Notes: generated from the sequence alone by a model not told the origin. Shown: positions 1 to 8,227, counted from the stretch's first letter. The stretch is DNA of 64,000 nt from Pyrodictiaceae archaeon (GCA_027036135.1 JALVSY010000030.1:1-64000); one strand, 5' to 3'. Numbers and translations: made by a program.

Positions 1-296
1 CTTGCATTTCTCTTTTGAGTTAAGGGTGTATGTTCCCTGTTGGGCCCGATGTAGTTTACCCCATGATATGCTTATTTATCCTTTTCTCCCTACATGGGAA
101 CACGTGGATCTCAGCTTAATCATCCATGTCCTCTACATGACACATGTTCTCATAGAATTTAATAGAACTGAAACAATGTTCCCAAGAAAAGATTCAACTC
201 CGCTCACAGAGTGTTCCCAAGGGAATAGATAGAGGAGTTTAAAGAACAAGGAGAACAAGGCAAACAAGTAATCGGAGAAAATAGTGATTAAGTGAT
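1..296. repeat. dispersed non-coding repeat, copy A (cut by window start)
   Basis: The last ~155 bases (about 140-296) are strongly similar to 6768-6918. Both share the order CTCATAGA, ATGTTCCCAAG or TTGTTCCCAAG, CACAGAGTG/CACGGAGTG, then a nearly identical block of about 45 bases rich in AACAAGG ending in AAGTAATCGGAGA. A further match, TTCTCTTTTGA, lies near base 10. No frame is conserved between the copies, so I read it as non-coding. The left end may lie outside the window. I cannot assign it to a known element; a MITE or solo end of a mobile element is possible. Confidence 0.6.
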
Positions 297-304
297 TATA
301 AGTA

Positions 305-790
305 TTATTTTATTAGGATTGCTTGAGTGGTGGTGTTGGCTGTATGTCTTGTCTGGGCTTTGGTTACATGTTCTTTTTCTAAACCGCTTATGAGCTGTGG
401 CTGGCCCTTGGCTAGTATTGTTGCGCGGAGGCCTAGGGGCGCGTAGTCTAGGAGCTTTACGTTGACCGGGATCCCGGTTAGCTTGGATAGGTGTGTGCTG
501 AGCGTGTAGGTATAGTATGGCTCATCCCTGTAGCTTATCCTGCCCGCTGTATAGACTGCTACATCAATGTCGCGGAAGAATCTGCGCTGCGTGAACCCAC
601 CGTGGATTATTGCTAGGAGGATTTCGGGGTGCTTGGCTAGCGCTGCTACTAGCTCAGCTATTATTCTCCGGGCCTCTGGGGGCATTGTGCGTGGTAGTGG
701 CTTCTCCTCTAGCTGCTTCCTCAACGCATTTCTCCAGCTCGTGGAGGAACTCATCTCTACCGCTTTTATCCCTCCCCGGGCAGCCTCCAT
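305..790 (-). CDS. minimal nucleotidyltransferase-fold protein (MNT-like)
   Basis: A 161-residue protein with a polymerase-beta-type nucleotidyltransferase signature: Gly64-Gly65 followed by FRDIDVAVY, placing candidate metal-binding acids at Asp74 and Asp76. The usual GS dipeptide is replaced by GG, so catalysis may be altered. The ATG at 790 has a GGAG sequence about five bases upstream, which supports this start. MNT proteins usually pair with a HEPN toxin, but none is adjacent here. It lies just after a dispersed repeat, at the edge of an island rich in toxin-antitoxin genes. The fold call is fairly safe; substrate and role are unknown. Confidence 0.65.
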   Translation of the reverse strand: MEAARGGIKAVEMSSSTSWRNALRKQLEEKPLPRTMPPEARRIIAELVAALAKHPEILLAIIHGGFTQRRFFRDIDVAVYTAGRISYRDEPYYTYTLSTHLSKLTGIPVNVKLLDYAPLGLRATILAKGQPQLISGLEKEHVTKAQTRHTANTTTQAILIK

Positions 791-961
791 GAGTACTCCT
801 AGGTCGTCTATGAACTAGTAGCGGTGGATCGCTGGATTAAGGTCTTTATATAGCGCTACATTAATGACTTCGTGACACGGATTCTAGATTATTTGACTAG
901 TATGTAGAGGAAGCATACATAAGTGCCTAGGCCTTAGAACCAGGGGTTGGGGTAAGGCTAG

Positions 962-1087
962 GTGGCTTTGAAGAAAACGATGACCTGGAGAGAGGCTATT
1001 GATAAGTTTTTTGAGGAGAGTAAATGGGAGCTTGACAAGCTTAGAGAATATGATCTTAAAGCAGTTAAGAAGCCAACTAGAGCCTAG
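962..1087 (+). CDS. possible 41-residue small protein
   Basis: An open frame of 41 codons from GTG at 962, rich in Lys and Glu and predicted helical (contains TWREAIDKFFEES). It overlaps the end of the opposing Fic-like gene by four bases. Its N-terminal segment loosely resembles the SWRNALRKQLEE segment near the start of the nucleotidyltransferase at 305-790, so it may be a remnant of a related gene. No strong ribosome-binding site is seen. Coding status is uncertain. Confidence 0.3.
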   Translation: MALKKTMTWREAIDKFFEESKWELDKLREYDLKAVKKPTRA

Positions 1088-1504
1088 TCATTTTCCTTAG
1101 TGGTTCCCTCGAGCCAGTTATAGATCTTCTCAAAGCCCCACTCGCCGCGTGCAACCCCTTATAGCCGCCCTGTATACCGTGGGCCTCGTGAGCCTGTTCT
1201 TGAGTAGAAAAGCCTTCAATACCAGTGTCGCTAGCCTCTTATTACCATCTGTTAAGGGATGCCCCACTATAACCTCATAGAGTAGCGCTGCAGTCGCAGC
1301 CAGCTTCTTATCAGTGCAAGAACCCTGGGTATAGCGTGCTGCCGCCTTAGCAAACTCTATAGCCCTTTCCAGGACACCATAAGATGCAACGCGTATATGG
1401 TCCTCAGGGTAGCTTGTCCTCAGCTTCTCTACGGCGTATAGGAGAGCGCTCATGGTAGGATAATGGATTATGCATCTTCGTTCACTCTTCCCCTTCTCTG
1501 CCAC
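1084..1504 (-). pseudogene. Fic/Doc (death-on-curing) family protein, frameshifted near C-terminus
   Basis: Reading from GTG at 1504, the protein carries the Fic core motif GHPLTDGNKRLATL, matching the HPFxxGNKR loop that binds the nucleotide donor in Fic/Doc AMP- or phospho-transferases. After residue ~113 the frame ends in a short Arg-rich tail and stops near 1130. The +1 frame continues as GVARGEWGFEKIYNWLEG and stops at 1084. This matches the usual Doc C-terminus (ALxVAxGxLxxExIxxWL). One base too many in the G run near 1155-1160 would explain it. No Phd-like antitoxin is visible next to it. The gene is therefore either decayed or affected by a sequence error. Confidence 0.65.
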
Positions 1505-1808
1505 TACTCAGTCAGCCCCAAGAATTATTGATGATCCGGCAACAGTTCTTCTTAGAGAACCACGCTTCTATGTGTGATCAAAAGCATTGATTAACAGGAT
1601 ATGGAAGAGGCCTTTCCCGGCTATACATGTTGTAGAGCGCCTAGGTACATAGTAGGGACACTTTACCAGCTAAGACAAGAATTCTTCAATTGCTTTTTGC
1701 CTTGTTCAGAGGCCACGCGGATCAAGGCTTATCCATACTAGTCTCTATTCTCTATTTTAGGGATAAAGGGTACCTAAGAGTACTGGCTAGGTTCTAGGGC
1801 GGCTTGGT
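1505..1808. other. intergenic, no gene seen
   Basis: No open frame with coding character, tRNA or clear repeat. It presumably contains the promoters of the two divergently transcribed flanking genes. TATA-like AT-rich patches occur (for example around 1740-1760), but none is decisive. Confidence 0.4.
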
Positions 1809-2903
1809 ATGAGTGTCTTTGTAGACAATGGTTATAGGACTAGGCTGGGGGTATCGTTCTATGACCGTGTAGCTGAGCTCGGGAACCTGGAAGAGCTTAC
1901 CGGGTCTTATCGCCTCGTCGTGGTTTATGGGCCCCGGAATGTTGGTAAGAGCGAGCTAGTGTACTACTGGGGGCGGAGACGCCATAGGCACCGGTTCGTG
2001 GCTATTCAGTCTGATCTCCTCCGGGCAAGCGAGCGGGTAGAGGGTGTTGCGCGCTACCTTGTCGCTCCAGGGGACGAGATCCGGGAGTCTATACTCGGGG
2101 CGCTACGGTCGCGTCTAAGGGATCTGGGTCTCCTAGGCCTCGTCTACGCAGCTTATGACACTGTCCGCTCATTACTGGGCGAGACCATTTTCTTCATCGA
2201 TGAGTTCCACTTATTGCCCCGCTACGCTGGGCGCCGCGCCGGGCTCGAGGAGGCCCTCGTAGACCTGGAGGCGCTGGCTCATAGCCTGGCCAAGGCCGAG
2301 GAGCCACGGCTACGGGTAGTGCTAGCTGTGAGCGAGGGATTCTTCGCCTCGCAGGAGGCTCTCACGAGGCTCCACGGCTATAGCACAGAGCACCTCTTAG
2401 TTGAGCACATGGACGAGAAGAGCTACCGTGCCCTCTACACAGAGTACGCTGAGGGAAAGGGCTGCAGCACCGACTTCGCCACAATCTACGGGGTCGCTGG
2501 GGGCGCGCCTGGCTACCTAGCAGAGCTGTGCAGCAGTCAACAAGCCGTTGAGAGGCTCATAGAGCGCTCGGAGAGCCTCCTCGAGTGGAGCCTCGCAGAG
2601 GCAAGGGAAGCCCTAGGCCTAGGCGCCCGGGAAGCAATAGAGCTATCGTATAGGCTCCTGGGCGGGGAGTCCCTGGCCCCGCTCGAGCAGCCAAGGCTGC
2701 ACAGGCTAGGCCAGCTACTAGTCCTACACAACATAGCCTACCCAGTCCAGGAAGCAAGCGGGATGAGGTACAAGCCACAGCTACCAATATACCGAGTACT
2801 CCTCGAAATAGCCGCCGAGGAGAAACAAGCCACCCTACTAGGAATAAGCGCTGAGAAAGCACTAGGGAGGGCAAGAGAACAAGTAGAGACAAACAAGGCC
2901 TAG
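1809..2903 (+). CDS. archaeal AAA-type ATPase (Arch_ATPase family)
   Basis: A 364-residue P-loop ATPase. Walker A is GPRNVGKS at residues 41-48 and Walker B is IFFIDEFHLL with acids at 131-132. This is the archaeal ATPase family of COG1672 type, common in several copies in crenarchaeal genomes and often found in mobile or defence-like neighbourhoods. Members typically have a C-terminal winged-helix region, which would fit the segment after ~270. Function is not established for the family. It stands alone in the toxin-antitoxin island, with ATG at 1809. The last ~300 bases contain several long runs of CTA and AGG codons, but the frame is intact. Confidence 0.75.
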   Translation: MSVFVDNGYRTRLGVSFYDRVAELGNLEELTGSYRLVVVYGPRNVGKSELVYYWGRRRHRHRFVAIQSDLLRASERVEGVARYLVAPGDEIRESILGALRSRLRDLGLLGLVYAAYDTVRSLLGETIFFIDEFHLLPRYAGRRAGLEEALVDLEALAHSLAKAEEPRLRVVLAVSEGFFASQEALTRLHGYSTEHLLVEHMDEKSYRALYTEYAEGKGCSTDFATIYGVAGGAPGYLAELCSSQQAVERLIERSESLLEWSLAEAREALGLGAREAIELSYRLLGGESLAPLEQPRLHRLGQLLVLHNIAYPVQEASGMRYKPQLPIYRVLLEIAAEEKQATLLGISAEKALGRAREQVETNKA

Positions 2904-3065
2904 ATCAATAATCGAGCTATTCTTTCCCCACGAGGCCAAGTTCATAATTCCCTACCGCGGGCTAAACAGGACAAGAAATATTCAGAAACAAGCCCCGGGA
3001 ACAATGGATTAACAAAATGAAGCGTTTTAACACATTATTCCGAGCTCTCTTAGTTTCCTCTGCAC

Positions 3066-3396
3066 TCATTCTAGGGTTTCTCTCGCTATCCCTAGCGCTT
3101 CCTTAGCCTCCTCGGGTGCCGGCTCCTCTGAGCCAGGGTAACGAGCCTCTACGGCATGGTCGAAAAGACTTATTGCTTCCCTTGCCTCGTCAATATCCAT
3201 GCCGCTCTCCTCGATAATGAGCAGTAAGTGATCTATACTATGAGTCTTGGCGGCTACCAAGCACTATTATTAGCGCCTTAAGGGCTTTCTCGGCGACTTG
3301 CTGGGAATGGATCACGCTTATCCATGATATTTTGCCTAGCTCGTCCCCGGCTACGACGAGATCCTCCTCGGCTTTCCTGAGCCACTTACACGTCAT
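3066..3396 (-). pseudogene. HEPN domain protein, frameshifted; partner of MNT gene
   Basis: Two overlapping frames together give one HEPN protein. The first, from the ATG at 3396, reads MTCKWLRKAEEDLVVAGDEL, then an AEKALKALIIVLG segment; HEPN proteins have this order. It ends prematurely near 3238. The +1 frame resumes with AAKTHSIDHLLLIIEESG and AVEARYPG, the typical second half. One extra T near 3258 would account for the shift. The ATG overlaps the MNT stop as ATGA, so the two genes form a coupled operon as in known MNT-HEPN toxin-antitoxin pairs, where HEPN is the RNase toxin. As read, the toxin is broken. Confidence 0.7.
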
Positions 3397-3752
3397 CGAG
3401 CTGGTATGCCCTCTTTCTCCACAGAGTAGAACAAGTGACCCACTATGCCCCGATAGTGCCTCCACTTGTCAAGAGAGGCAACAATCACGTCAACCGGTGC
3501 TCTAAGCTCCCATACAAGTCTCATCCTCGCACACCTCGCTAGCTCCCTCCATGTCTCGCGACCCATATCGCCAAGCACCACGACTAATATGTCATAGTCA
3601 CTATCTTCTCGGTAATCCCCCCTCGCACGACTACCAAAGAGTATGATCTTCCCGATACTAACTCCCAGCTTCCCAGCCTCCTCCAATACAACCCGCCTGA
3701 TCAAGCCAAGAACACTCCTATCAGTGACAGCTCTCGGCACATTTTCTCCCAT
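3393..3752 (-). CDS. mntA: MNT nucleotidyltransferase (antitoxin of MNT-HEPN pair)
   Basis: A 119-residue minimal nucleotidyltransferase with the full signature GSRARGDYREDSDYDILVV. Gly40-Ser41 and acids Asp52 and Asp54 are the predicted NTP- and metal-binding residues. Characterised MntA proteins polyadenylylate the partner HEPN toxin and thereby neutralise it. The next gene, translationally coupled through an ATGA overlap at 3393-3396, encodes such a HEPN protein but is frameshifted. The antitoxin itself appears intact, which fits a locus that has lost its toxin. GTG and TTG starts further in are possible, but ATG at 3752 keeps the full N-terminal helix. Confidence 0.8.
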   Translation of the reverse strand: MGENVPRAVTDRSVLGLIRRVVLEEAGKLGVSIGKIILFGSRARGDYREDSDYDILVVVLGDMGRETWRELARCARMRLVWELRAPVDVIVASLDKWRHYRGIVGHLFYSVEKEGIPAR

Positions 3753-4131
3753 GCTATTCCTATCCTCTTTACAGCTTTTATATCCATTCCAAGCCTATCT
3801 CCTCTATCTTGCCCCGGATAGCCTAACAAGCCCTTCGGTCACGCATATACCAATAGCTCCCAGAGCTTGCTTAGAACCACTTCCTCTCAGTACCTCTCTA
3901 CAAGAAATTATCACAGAGAGCCCCTGTGCTAACCAGCCTTAGAAAAGCAATGTTGGAAAACAATACTAATTACTAGTTACTAGCAGTGCACAGTTCTCGC
4001 TGATGGAGTATCAATAAGCTAGGCGCTAAGCTTTATCCCCCCAAGCTCTATTCTCTTTAACGAGTTTCGAAGCCTCCCATGCTACGATCTAAGCTTTACC
4101 TAGAAGAACTGCTCTGGTACCATTTTACGCG

Positions 4132-4531
4132 CTACTTTGTGAAAGGGTTCGTTACTCTCAGTATTCTTCTGTAAGGTTTCTCGTCCTCGGTCACTATCTC
4201 CTCTACTCCATTGTTACGATAAGTGTATGCTAGTAGGCGATCCCAGTAGTAGCGCGGAGGAGCACTAGATGCATGAAGGATCTCAGAAGAAGCATAGTTC
4301 ACCACTTTAAGCATCCTCGATAATAGCTCTACGAGCCTAACTGCCTCCTCCCGCACCTCCGGTGTCTTCCTCGATACCACATATAGTCTCGGCTAGTACC
4401 TGAACAAAGACGGCATAATCGTTTGGATCCTCCACGGCTCCTCCCAGTATATTCGCTGCAATCCTCCTTTTCTCCTCATCTTGTGCAGCCAAGGCATATA
4501 CAAGAATGTTAGTATCCTGTCCTCTCAACAT
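4132..4531 (-). pseudogene. PIN-domain (VapC-type) toxin, frameshifted
   Basis: From ATG at 4531 the N-terminal half reads MLRGQDTNILVYALAAQ, the PIN opening with the first catalytic Asp, and continues to VFVQVLAET. The frame then runs into a Gly-rich tail and stops at 4337. The +1 frame supplies VSRKTPEVREEAVRLVE, then YWDRLLAYTYRNNGVEEIVTE and a typical DUF-like PIN end, stopping at 4132. A single-base insertion near 4378-4385 explains both pieces. Intact VapC proteins are Mg-dependent endoribonucleases. The antitoxin gene directly upstream, overlapping by 23 bases, is also frameshifted, so the whole module is probably dead. Confidence 0.7.
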
Positions 4532-4708
4532 AGATTTCCTCCCTTAAGGGCATCTTATCTATCCTCGCTTGCTTCCTTTTCGCAGCCTCCAATATATCCT
4601 CAAGCTCAGCTACCGGGTCAACTACTCGGTACTTACACCGCGGAGAAGCTCCTCTAACCTAACCCCCTCCGGCAATTCGATCTCAACCACTATTCTTCTA
4701 GTAGCCAT
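4509..4708 (-). pseudogene. VapB-type antitoxin, frameshifted
   Basis: ATG at 4708 follows GGGAG closely and opens MATRRIVVEIELPEGVRLEE, an archaeal antitoxin-like beta-strand and helix start. That frame stops after 28 residues. The -1 frame continues with KYRVVDPVAELEDILEAAKR and ends near 4509 within the PIN gene. One deleted base around 4625-4635 would restore a protein of about 66 residues. The order and overlap with the PIN gene are those of a vapBC operon. It was recognised by reading both frames; neither fragment alone is long enough to stand out. Confidence 0.6.
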
Positions 4709-4865
4709 AGCTCCCCACACTATTATTACTACTTGTAGGCTATCCCGCCCCCAAGAACATTCCCCGTCAACGATCATCTCTCTTAGGCAAAGTACTTACT
4801 CCATGCCATGAGTCCTAGTGAAGCCTAGCTCTGCCTAGCTAATACATGCGCCGGAGAGTCATCCG

Positions 4866-5342
4866 CTAGATACTAATAAGCACCTTGTACTCGTTGCTTC
4901 GTTGAGCTGGGTTAATACTAGTTACTATGACCGTGATCTTTCTCGGAGGAGTATTAGGGAACACGCTATACGTACCGCTCATCGGCGGGACAAGTGCTTG
5001 GCCGCAGAACGGCCCCCTACTAACACTATACCTTATGGTCATGTTTAGCACTGTCTCATCACTGAGCCTAAGCGGCCTAACACCTATATGCACGACACTG
5101 TAGCAAGCATTCTGAGGCGTCACGGTATAGAAGACATCGAGTTCGCCGCTATTATACACCGCGAACACCGAGATACTGATGTTGCCAACTATACAATTAG
5201 AAACACCATACCTTACAACACTACCTGCCCTACTTGCACCAGCACTAGCTGACTTCAATGAGGCGCCTAGACCAAAGAAAACCACCAACCCGGCTACAAG
5301 AATCAAGAACACTAGGGGGAACAATACCCCGTAACAGACCAT
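4866..5342 (-). CDS. membrane-anchored extracellular hypothetical protein
   Basis: A 158-residue protein with one N-terminal hydrophobic segment (about residues 4-30, FPLVFLILVAGLVVFFGLG) and a polar, beta-rich remainder with four cysteines. The likely topology is a signal anchor with the rest outside the cell. The short positive-free start and the LVV..FGLG helix are reminiscent of archaeal pilin-like or secreted proteins, but I see no class III peptidase site. I recognise no family. It stands alone between the VapBC remnants and a PIN gene. Confidence 0.55.
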   Translation of the reverse strand: MVCYGVLFPLVFLILVAGLVVFFGLGASLKSASAGASRAGSVVRYGVSNCIVGNISISVFAVYNSGELDVFYTVTPQNACYSVVHIGVRPLRLSDETVLNMTIRYSVSRGPFCGQALVPPMSGTYSVFPNTPPRKITVIVTSINPAQRSNEYKVLISI

Positions 5343-5460
5343 ATACCTAGTGTCTATATATTAGCAATCCAAATAATATCAATCTCTCCCATCCCTGCCA
5401 CCAAATAACGCTACAAGAGGAATAAAGAGAGATAAACCGAAAGGAACGTGATAGCTATTA

Positions 5461-5625
5461 CTACTTTCTTTTGTCGCATCGACTACCTCGACTGAGAGCA
5501 ATCAAGTACAAGGGGCCTAGAGCAGCTAAGCCCGAGGCTCAAGCTCGTAGTATTAGGTACGGGGCTGCCATTCCTGCTAGCAGCACTACTAGCACTAACA
5601 GCGGGCAAGAGGAGAGGGAGATAAA
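5461..5625 (-). other. possible remnant of a small membrane protein
   Basis: One minus-strand frame reads CPLLVLVVLLAGMAAPYLIL, then a TGA, then ASGLAALGPLYLIALSRG and a basic end before TAG at 5461. Two hydrophobic segments interrupted by one stop suggest a decayed two-helix membrane protein. There is no recognisable start codon. Weak evidence, from hydropathy pattern alone. Confidence 0.2.
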
Positions 5626-5642
5626 AAGAACGGTGGCGCGAA

Positions 5643-6233
5643 ATGAGTGGATGCCGATACCTCGTCAATATGAACTATGTTGTAGACCTTGCTGCTGGGA
5701 GGAGCGGGGCGTGGAGCTTCGCTAAGCGTAATAAGTGTAGTGTGTGCGCGGGCACAGTCTTAGCTGCGGAGCTGAGGAGAGCCAGGGCCAGGTCCGAGCT
5801 GAGAAGAGCACTCATGGAGGCGGGCGTACACTGGCTCCGTGTGACCAAGGAGAGGTCTAGGGTCAGGAGGCTCCTGGCCAGGGCGCTAGCCCTTCTAGCA
5901 GACACGGGCACTGCGTCCATAAACACGGTCTATGATACAGCATACATACTCGAGGCACGCGAGCTAGGCGCGACACTGGTCACGGGAGACAAAGCAGCGT
6001 GTAAGAGAGCTATAAGACTCGGTATATGCTGCATCTATACTAGGGTGAAGCCCTGGTGCGAAGCATGCACACTAGAACAGTGGACGAGGTGCGTAGCCCC
6101 TACAAGGAGCTCACAAAAGAGGCAATCCAGGCAGCAAAGAAGGGCTACGCGAAAGAGGCAGCCGAGATCCTCACACAATACTTCTACGGCGAGATCGACA
6201 AGAAAGAAGCGGAGAGGAAGCTCAAAGCCCTAG
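5643..6233 (+). CDS. PIN-like domain protein, C-terminal part probably not genuine
   Basis: Residues 1 to about 137 look like a PIN-type nuclease fold: YLVNMNYVVDLAAGR at the start, then DTAYILEARELGATLVTGDK near 110-125, the usual D-x-x-Y...A..LGA.LVTGD late motif. The first acid would be Asp15. After residue ~140 the composition changes abruptly to Arg/Ser/Gln-rich sequence, and the +1 frame (6056-6247) has better coding character. So the true gene probably ends or shifts frame near 6055-6080. A toxin role is likely by family. No antitoxin lies upstream. Confidence 0.5.
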   Translation: MSGCRYLVNMNYVVDLAAGRSGAWSFAKRNKCSVCAGTVLAAELRRARARSELRRALMEAGVHWLRVTKERSRVRRLLARALALLADTGTASINTVYDTAYILEARELGATLVTGDKAACKRAIRLGICCIYTRVKPWCEACTLEQWTRCVAPTRSSQKRQSRQQRRATRKRQPRSSHNTSTARSTRKKRRGSSKP

Positions 6234-6247
6234 CCGAGGCGAGGTAA
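6056..6247 (+). CDS. small helical protein overlapping the PIN gene
   Basis: A 63-residue frame, rich in Lys, Glu and Ala, and predicted helical (YKELTKEAIQAAKKGYAKEA, then EIDKKEAERKLKALAEAR). Its composition is far more protein-like than the overlapping frame of the PIN gene. GTG at 6056 and ATG at 6065 are possible starts. It could be a separate antitoxin-like protein after the PIN gene, or the genuine C-terminus of the PIN protein joined by a +1 shift. I cannot choose between these from sequence alone. Confidence 0.5.
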   Translation: MRSMHTRTVDEVRSPYKELTKEAIQAAKKGYAKEAAEILTQYFYGEIDKKEAERKLKALAEAR

Positions 6248-6572
6248 AAGGCATTGCAGGACTGGCTTCCCTGGGCCGTATTTGTTCCCGGAATGTTCGT
6301 GGCTCAGAGCACAACGTTTCCAGACTCCTCTATGAAGCCAGCGATAGCCAGCCTCCTTATAAACAAAAACACAGCACTTTAGTTTAGTAACATAGACCAC
6401 ATAATTTACACACCTTCTCTACCAGCATATGCGTTACACCTATGCATAATTCTCTATAAGCAACACTAGGCACGACTTACCAGCGACAAGGCACTGCCAA
6501 GAAGACGCCCATAACATCAAGAGAAAGGCAAAGAAGCCCTAATGCCTCCTATATACTTACAAGCCCAACTAC
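6248..6572. other. intergenic, nothing recognised
   Basis: About 325 bases without a coding-like frame, tRNA or obvious inverted repeat. The right part (after 6400) becomes AT-rich and leads into the dispersed repeat copy B. Confidence 0.4.
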
Positions 6573-6918
6573 CTTACAATTCTCTTTTTAAGCATTTGTT
6601 AATGGATATGTGAAGTACGTGTTCAGCTCCAACATGGCTGCTTACAATTCTCTTTTGAATATTGCTGGTTTGGTTTCCTTTTGGATCCGAATAATAAGTG
6701 TTATGAGGCAATTATTTATGTTTGTCGGAACCACTCTAATTCCCGTGCATCAAGCTCTCCGTGGTCATCCAAGGTGTTCTCATAGATTCGTATGGATTCG
6801 AAACATTGTTCCCAAGGAAGCATTCGAATCCACTCACGGAGTGTTCCAAGAGAAAAGAAAGAGGAGATTAAAGAACAAGGAGAACAAGGCAAACAAGTAA
6901 TCGGAGAGAATGATTATT
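6573..6918. repeat. dispersed non-coding repeat, copy B
   Basis: Counterpart of the repeat at 1-296; similarity is strongest over 6768-6918. The left part contains an internal direct repeat, CTTACAATTCTCTTTT, at about 6573 and again at about 6641. The first of these may be the element boundary or a partial duplication. The core has a small palindrome around GATTCGAA...TTCGAATC (6792-6832). A 96-codon frame spans it, but the frame is not conserved in copy A, so I do not call a gene. Confidence 0.6.
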
Positions 6919-6919
6919 T

Positions 6920-7204
6920 GTGTTGTGGCCTATTAATGCTGTATTAGGGTTTATGCTTGTTTCTTGGTTTATTGATTTTGGTATTGATTATTTTGAGCGG
7001 GGGCTTAATTTACGCCGCCTCGTGTGTTTAACTAGTTTTGCTGAGCTTGGTCTCAAGGATCATTGCTGCCGGGTTGTAGAGTGGTGCAGCGGTAGTGATT
7101 CTGTTGAGGGGTCTTTGATTACAGAGATTGCTTGGCATGGTTTTGTTGTGAGGCTTGTTGACAGGGTACTTGGCGCTCTCGGTGGTTTGGCTGAGGCTGC
7201 TTAG
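6920..7204 (+). CDS. doubtful open frame after the repeat
   Basis: A 94-codon frame from GTG. It has a hydrophobic start and moderately hydrophobic helices, but unusual T-ending codon use compared with neighbouring genes and no ribosome-binding site. It begins right after the end of dispersed repeat copy B. It may be chance or the decayed end of a gene. If rejected, 6919-7270 is empty intergenic sequence. Confidence 0.2.
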   Translation: MLWPINAVLGFMLVSWFIDFGIDYFERGLNLRRLVCLTSFAELGLKDHCCRVVEWCSGSDSVEGSLITEIAWHGFVVRLVDRVLGALGGLAEAA

Positions 7205-7270
7205 GGGCCTTGTTATGATAGGATCTTTTGTCTGCGTAGGGGTTGGTGCTGGTTATGAAGCTATGCTATG

Positions 7271-8227
7271 TTATATAGTCTCTTCTCTGTGAGGCAGGTA
7301 GAGCCCTGCTGATTGGTTATTATTCTTTTCCTCTGCCCATGGCTCTACTACTGGTGGTAGCTGGTGCCTCGGTGGCTCTATTGCGACTGCGTGTATCTCT
7401 CCCAGGCCTAGTCCCGGGCTCCCCCCGGCCCCAGTGTACTGGCCTAGTTGGAGGAGTTGTTTGAGGCTCTCCGCGTTCTCCTTGCCGCATACTAGGTGGT
7501 AGCGTGCCTCGCCCGCGAACACTTTTACCTCTTTGCCGTGTGTCAGCCTTATCCTCGCCTTCTTCGTGTTGTCCAGCGCTAGCTCCAGGCATTGCTGGAG
7601 GACTCTTACCAGGGGCTTGTAGTCCACCCCCGTGGCCATGGAGACCCTTCTGGCTATGCTCGCGACGAGTCTCCAGGGGCTCGGGTAGGCCACTAGTGCT
7701 CCGTGGAACCTGTAGAACGTGGGTCCGTGCCTCACCGCTATGGTTGCGGCTACTGGTTCTCCTCCTTCCTCACCGCTTGGCTCCGGGCTCGGGGCCGCTG
7801 CTTTCTCTTCTCTTAGCTCCATACTCTCCACTACTATGTCCCGGTTGAGGCTTAGCCCGGTGATGAAGCCCCTTGCGAGCACGTGGCCCGGGGCCTCTCC
7901 CGCCTTGCCCCAGAACACGGCGCGGAACCGGTACTTCTCCCCCGGGGCCAGGAACCCGGAGACCGGGGTGAAGCCGCCCCCGGCTGGGTAGACGGGGGAG
8001 ACACGGAACAACCCGCCCTCGGGGAGCATTGTGCCAGCGAGGCTCAGGCTATCGTAGACCAGTTTGCCGGAGAACACGCCGCTCCACGATACTAGCTTGA
8101 CGCGGTAAGGCACCTGGAAGACCACGTCCACTACGTAGAACCTCGTCTCTATCAAGACCTGTCTTCCCTCAAGGGATGCCCGCTGTACGCCCCTCCCTAG
8201 CGGGATAGATAGGAACCGAGGACGCAT
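7271..8227 (-). CDS. Cas6-like RAMP protein (CRISPR_Cas6-type C-terminus)
   Basis: A 318-residue protein whose C-terminal part has the glycine-rich loop GQYTGAGGSPGLGLGEIHAV (near 265-285). This pattern is typical of Cas6/RAMP ferredoxin-fold proteins of the PF10040 group, which cut precursor CRISPR RNA. The preceding RFRAVFWGK...HVLARGFITGLSL segment (about 97-125) also fits that family. Residues ~140-155 form a Pro/Glu-rich linker, longer than usual. No other cas gene and no repeat-spacer array is present in the window, so it is an orphan here and would act in trans or have another RNA-binding role. A catalytic residue cannot be assigned. Confidence 0.55.
   Translation of the reverse strand: MRPRFLSIPLGRGVQRASLEGRQVLIETRFYVVDVVFQVPYRVKLVSWSGVFSGKLVYDSLSLAGTMLPEGGLFRVSPVYPAGGGFTPVSGFLAPGEKYRFRAVFWGKAGEAPGHVLARGFITGLSLNRDIVVESMELREEKAAAPSPEPSGEEGGEPVAATIAVRHGPTFYRFHGALVAYPSPWRLVASIARRVSMATGVDYKPLVRVLQQCLELALDNTKKARIRLTHGKEVKVFAGEARYHLVCGKENAESLKQLLQLGQYTGAGGSPGLGLGEIHAVAIEPPRHQLPPVVEPWAEEKNNNQSAGLYLPHREETI

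Noticed and set aside
2-232. 76-codon frame inside repeat copy A
   Set aside because: The frame is not kept in the other copy; codon use is not coding-like.
6610-6900. 96-codon frame inside repeat copy B
   Set aside because: The homologous DNA in copy A has stops in this frame, so conservation is at DNA level only.
7504-7848. 114-codon frame opposite the Cas6-like gene
   Set aside because: Leu/Pro-rich antisense shadow typical of GC-rich coding DNA.
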